DNA from: Duganella sp. BuS-21
Lineage (GTDB): Bacteria > Pseudomonadota > Gammaproteobacteria > Burkholderiales > Burkholderiaceae_D
Assembly (NCBI GenBank): GCA_041874725.1
Contig: CP097466.1
Coordinates: 6,425,672-6,489,671 of the forward strand
Direction: 5' to 3'
Length of the DNA: 64,000 nt
Shown in pieces: positions 60,987 through 64,000 of the stretch. Below the pieces are notes generated by a model. The model had not been told where the DNA came from, made no database searches, and saw only the letters and a list, made by a program, of their open reading frames with translations. A program made the translations under genes and the position numbers. How positions within the stretch are numbered: position 1 is the first letter of the stretch; each line of letters begins with the position of its first letter.

Positions 60987-62744
60987 TTAAGCTTTTACAG
61001 GCTCAACCGCGCCGAACTTCTTGGAGATCACATACTGTTGACCAATCGACAGCACGTTGTTCACCACCCAGTACAGCACCAGGCCGGACGGGAAGAAGAA
61101 GAACATGACCGAGAACGCCAGCGGCATGAACAGCATCATCTTGGCCTGCATCGGATCGGCCGGCGCAGGATTGAGCTTGGTGGTGATGAACATCGAGATC
61201 GCGTACAGCACCGGCAGGATCGCATACGGATCGTGCTGCGCCAGGTCGGTGATCCAACCCATCCACGGCGCGCCGCGGATTTCCACCGCCGCCTGCAGCA
61301 CGTAGTACAGCGAGATGAAGACCGGCATCTGCACCAGGATCGGCAAGCAGCCGCCCAGCGGATTGATCTTCTCCGATTTGTACAGCTCCATGGTGGCCTG
61401 GTTCATCTTGGCCGGGTCGCCCTTGTAGCGCTCGCGGATCGCTTGCATCTTCGGCGTGACCAGCTTGACCTTGGCCATGCTGCGGTAGCCAGCGGCCGAC
61501 AGCGGGAAGAACAGTAACTTGATCAGGATGGTGAACGCGATAATGGTCCAGCCCCAGTTGCCCAGCACCGAGTGGATCTGCTCGATCACCCAGAACATCG
61601 GCTTGGCGATCATGGCCAGCCAGCCGTAATCCTTGACCAGTTCCAGGCCCGGCGACACCGGCTCCAGCAGCTTCGATTCCTGCGGCCCCGAGAACAGCTT
61701 GGCATCGTTGCTCACCGTCGCGCCAGGCGCCAGCGTGCCCAGCGGCTGCTTGATGCTGATGCCGTAGACGTTGGTGTCGATCTTTTCGGTGGTGATGTCA
61801 TGCGTCAGCTTAGGCTGAGGAATGAAGGCCGACACGAAGAAATGCTGCGAGATCGCGATCCAGCCGTTGTCGGCCTTGGTGGCGTGTTCCTGCACCACAG
61901 GCTTGCCGGTCTTGGCCGATTCCTGCGCGGCTTTTTCCAGCTTTTCGAACTGCAGCTTCTCGTAGCGCTTTTCTTCCGTGTACAGGGTAGGACCGGTGTA
62001 GCTGCTGTTGAAGAAGGAGTCGCCGGCCGGCTTGTTGCCGTCGTGCGCCAGTTGCAGGTACAGCTGCGGCGCCACCGGCGCGGTGCCGGTGTTGGTGACG
62101 TCGTGACGCACGTCCACCACGTAGTCGCCGCGCTTGAAGGTGTAGGTCTTGGTCAGCTTGACGCCGCCCGATTCCGATTCCAGCACCAGTTGCACCTGGT
62201 TGGCGTCGTTCAGCATGCGCGGGCCAGGCTTGGCCACGAAGCCGGTGGTGTGGTTCGGCAGGCCAGGCGCGCCGATCAGGCCGGTACGGGCCAGATAGGT
62301 CTTGCCGGTGGCAGCGTCCACATCGAACAGCACGATGTTTTTGGTATTGTCGCCCGGCTTGCACCAGTCGAACAGGCCGAAGCAGCCACCGAACCAGCCC
62401 GGATGGCCGTTTTCCTTGTATTTGAGCAGTTCCAGACGGCGGATCACGCCACCCTGGGTATCAATGTCGGCACGGACCACGTCGGTGGTGATGGTGATGC
62501 GCTCGGCTTTGAACGGCGCGGCATCGGCAGCAGCGGTGGCGCCCGTTCCTGGCACGGCGGCGGCGGAACCAGCTGCGGCAGCGGCCGGCACATCGGATTT
62601 CTTCGCCTCAGGCGCCTTGGCCGTCTGCGCCGGCGGCGGCGCAAACATCGATGGATGGCCGTTGGAGATCTGCCAGTTGTTCCACAGAACAAACAGCGAC
62701 ACCGCAAACACGATCCACAGGATGGTACGTTTATTGATATCCAT
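60987..62744 (-). CDS. yidC: membrane protein insertase YidC
   Basis: 585 residues. First membrane segment [20 protein letters not shown], large periplasmic domain rich in Ala/Pro linker (60-110), then the conserved five-segment core with [34 protein letters not shown] and [37 protein letters not shown]. YidC inserts proteins into the inner membrane with or without SecYEG. ATG 62744 begins the conserved start; it lies 8 nt after yidD. Confidence 0.96.
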   Translation of the reverse strand: MDINKRTILWIVFAVSLFVLWNNWQISNGHPSMFAPPPAQTAKAPEAKKSDVPAAAAAGSAAAVPGTGATAAADAAPFKAERITITTDVVRADIDTQGGVIRRLELLKYKENGHPGWFGGCFGLFDWCKPGDNTKNIVLFDVDAATGKTYLARTGLIGAPGLPNHTTGFVAKPGPRMLNDANQVQLVLESESGGVKLTKTYTFKRGDYVVDVRHDVTNTGTAPVAPQLYLQLAHDGNKPAGDSFFNSSYTGPTLYTEEKRYEKLQFEKLEKAAQESAKTGKPVVQEHATKADNGWIAISQHFFVSAFIPQPKLTHDITTEKIDTNVYGISIKQPLGTLAPGATVSNDAKLFSGPQESKLLEPVSPGLELVKDYGWLAMIAKPMFWVIEQIHSVLGNWGWTIIAFTILIKLLFFPLSAAGYRSMAKVKLVTPKMQAIRERYKGDPAKMNQATMELYKSEKINPLGGCLPILVQMPVFISLYYVLQAAVEIRGAPWMGWITDLAQHDPYAILPVLYAISMFITTKLNPAPADPMQAKMMLFMPLAFSVMFFFFPSGLVLYWVVNNVLSIGQQYVISKKFGAVEPVKA

Positions 62745-62752
62745 TATTTCAA

Positions 62753-63007
62753 TCAGGAGTGGTTGCAACCGCAAGCGGTTGTAGAAGAATTCGATTTGCC
62801 AGGCACAGGATCAACACCGCCGGGATGCCACGGATGACAGCGGCACACGCGCTTGACGGCCAGCAGGCTACCCTTGGCGGCGCCATGGACTTGCAACGCT
62901 TCCAGCGCATAGTTTGAGCAGCTCGGATGAAAGCGGCAGCTCGGCGTCATCATCGGGCTGATGGCCAGTTGATAGAAGCGCAGCAGGAAGCGGAGCACGG
63001 TTTTCAT
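62753..63007 (-). CDS. yidD: membrane protein insertion efficiency factor YidD
   Basis: 84 residues: [62 protein letters not shown], the complete YidD signature with paired cysteines. Start overlaps the rnpA stop by 4 nt. Usual order rpmH-rnpA-yidD-yidC-mnmE is kept. Confidence 0.95.
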   Translation of the reverse strand: MKTVLRFLLRFYQLAISPMMTPSCRFHPSCSNYALEALQVHGAAKGSLLAVKRVCRCHPWHPGGVDPVPGKSNSSTTACGCNHS

Positions 63008-63465
63008 GGCGACGACTCTGGCGGCGGCGGCGTGGAAGGCAAGACCGGCCGGCCCACTTTCGCCTGCGCGGCGAACAGACGTGTCAATTCCACCCGCAAG
63101 GCCGCTTTCAGCTTTGCAGTGGTGGCAGGTCCGTCCTTGCTGTTGACCGGCTTGGCCAGGCGCACCACGCAATCGATGGCGGGCAGGCCGGTGGTGCGGA
63201 ACAGCTCGCGCGTGACACGCTTGATCGTATTGCGGGTGACGGCGCGCGGCGCAAAGCGCTTGGCCACCACGACGCCCAGCCGCGCATGCGGCAGTTGGTT
63301 CAGACAGGTGTACAGCACGAAATGCGCGCTTTTTTGGCTAGGGCGCAAACGAAAAACGGATGAAAATTCATCCGTTTTAACGATACGCCGAGCGCGCGCG
63401 AAGTCGTGTGAACCTTCGCCTGTCGAGCCGCTGTTGATGCAGCTGTCCACGCGATCAGCTAACAA
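63004..63465 (-). CDS. rnpA: ribonuclease P protein component
   Basis: 153 residues, slightly long. Contains [25 protein letters not shown], the RNR motif that binds RNase P RNA for tRNA 5' maturation, and [24 protein letters not shown] start (SHDFARARR). A Pro-rich tail ([11 protein letters not shown]) extends the usual end. Starts 10 bp after rpmH. Confidence 0.93.
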   Translation of the reverse strand: MLADRVDSCINSGSTGEGSHDFARARRIVKTDEFSSVFRLRPSQKSAHFVLYTCLNQLPHARLGVVVAKRFAPRAVTRNTIKRVTRELFRTTGLPAIDCVVRLAKPVNSKDGPATTAKLKAALRVELTRLFAAQAKVGRPVLPSTPPPPESSP

Positions 63466-63474
63466 GCTAATGGC

Positions 63475-63609
63475 TTATACAGCCAGACGCTTGCGGCCTT
63501 TGGCGCGGCGTGCGTTCAGCACTTGGCGGCCACCACGGGTAGCCATGCGTGCGCGGAAGCCGTGGGTACGCTTACGGCGTACAACGGAAGGTTGGTAAGT
63601 ACGTTTCAT
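63475..63609 (-). CDS. rpmH: 50S ribosomal protein L34
   Basis: 44 residues, [27 protein letters not shown]..., identical in layout to bacterial L34. First gene of the block; sigma-70 promoter at 63806-63834. Confidence 0.97.
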   Translation of the reverse strand: MKRTYQPSVVRRKRTHGFRARMATRGGRQVLNARRAKGRKRLAV

Positions 63610-63805
63610 GTTGGTCTCGCTAAAAGCAGAAAAAAATGCAAAATCGGGTCAGACGGCCCGTCAGTTTTTGGTGCCAATGACACTTCGCGCACCCATGCCA
63701 ACACTAACCGGCACAAGCTGGGTCCATCTCATCGCCCGCTAAATCCTCGCTACTCCATATCGCTATCCATGTGAAGAAACAAGGAATACGGGCGGGGAAC
63801 CCTGA

Positions 63806-63834
63806 ATTATCAGCATTTCGGTCCCGCTTGTCAA
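63806..63834 (-). promoter_or_regulatory. rpmH promoter
   Basis: Minus strand TTGACA-N17-GATAAT (-35 at 63834-63829, -10 at 63811-63806), about 195 bp before rpmH. The region 63610-64000 holds no gene and should be the start of the rpmH-dnaA intergenic region. Confidence 0.7.
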
Positions 63835-63897
63835 CACCAGACTGCCGCCAATTACCGTCCCGCCCCCGCCTTGGGCACGAAAAAATCCTGCCGTGCC

Positions 63898-63906
63898 TGT
63901 GGATAA
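63898..63906. promoter_or_regulatory. DnaA box
   Basis: TGTGGATAA, the perfect complement of TTATCCACA. A possible -10 TAGAAT for rightward (dnaA-direction) transcription lies 17 bp beyond it (63923-63928). Only one perfect box is seen; the rest of oriC probably lies past 64000. Confidence 0.65.
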
Positions 63907-64000
63907 CTAAGGCGAGCGAGAGTAGAATAGCGCGTTACGTGTGAAAAACTTCAAAGTTGCCCACACCCTTATACAGCAGTAAAGAACAAGATAGCGATTC

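Overview
The window is a chromosomal segment of a high-GC betaproteobacterium of the Oxalobacteraceae (Massilia/Duganella/Janthinobacterium type). This rests on the 16S/23S sequence, the rpmH-rnpA-yidD-yidC-mnmE block ending at a DnaA box, and the gene content. No tool was run: family names come from reading the translated sequences, and numerical similarity values are deliberately absent.

1-13.2 kb is a periplasmic PQQ-dependent alcohol oxidation cluster. It holds a quinoprotein alcohol dehydrogenase with the extra Asp typical of lanthanide-dependent enzymes, an aldehyde dehydrogenase with a DUF779 partner, a YVTN beta-propeller, a cytochrome c of the PedF type, an MxaJ/XoxJ-like periplasmic binding protein, two TonB-dependent receptors (one closely resembling the PQQ importer PqqU/YncD), a porin and the start of a NosR/NirI-like FMN-binding protein. 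Five transcription units in this cluster each carry a sigma-54 type -24/-12 element, and two share a dyad upstream motif, so the cluster looks like one sigma-54 regulon.

13.2-28.2 kb holds two complete rRNA operons on the minus strand (16S, tRNA-Ile, tRNA-Ala, 23S, 5S). They are about 9.5 kb apart and flank an NSS transporter, a receiver/histidine kinase protein and a DUF4214 lipoprotein. The two 23S copies differ by a compensated helix and an indel.

28.3-44.1 kb is housekeeping and accessory chromosome: a B12-binding radical SAM protein, a five-gene MlaE/MlaF/MCE/lipoprotein/VanZ lipid-transport-type operon, a ferredoxin, a hydrolase, a D,D-carboxypeptidase, an HDOD signalling protein, an aldo/keto reductase, PssA, a CAP lipoprotein, HPt and GGDEF proteins, and an SMP-30-like protein. 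A BrnTA toxin-antitoxin pair follows.

44.7-59.5 kb is an integrated element at the 3' end of mnmE. It is bounded by a 16-bp direct repeat and has integrase arm-type repeats at both ends, a P4-family tyrosine integrase, AlpA-like regulators, a MobV-type relaxase and a serine resolvase. It also has two isolated phage packaging/assembly-like genes: a DUF2280 TerS-like protein and a scaffold-like protein. No capsid, portal or large terminase is present. Cargo includes a TIGR04255 three-gene unit and, next to the integrase, a membrane protein followed by two tiny poly-proline ORFs and two strong hairpins. The last of these is the best candidate for an undescribed system.

59.5-64 kb is the conserved mnmE-yidC-yidD-rnpA-rpmH block leading toward dnaA/oriC.
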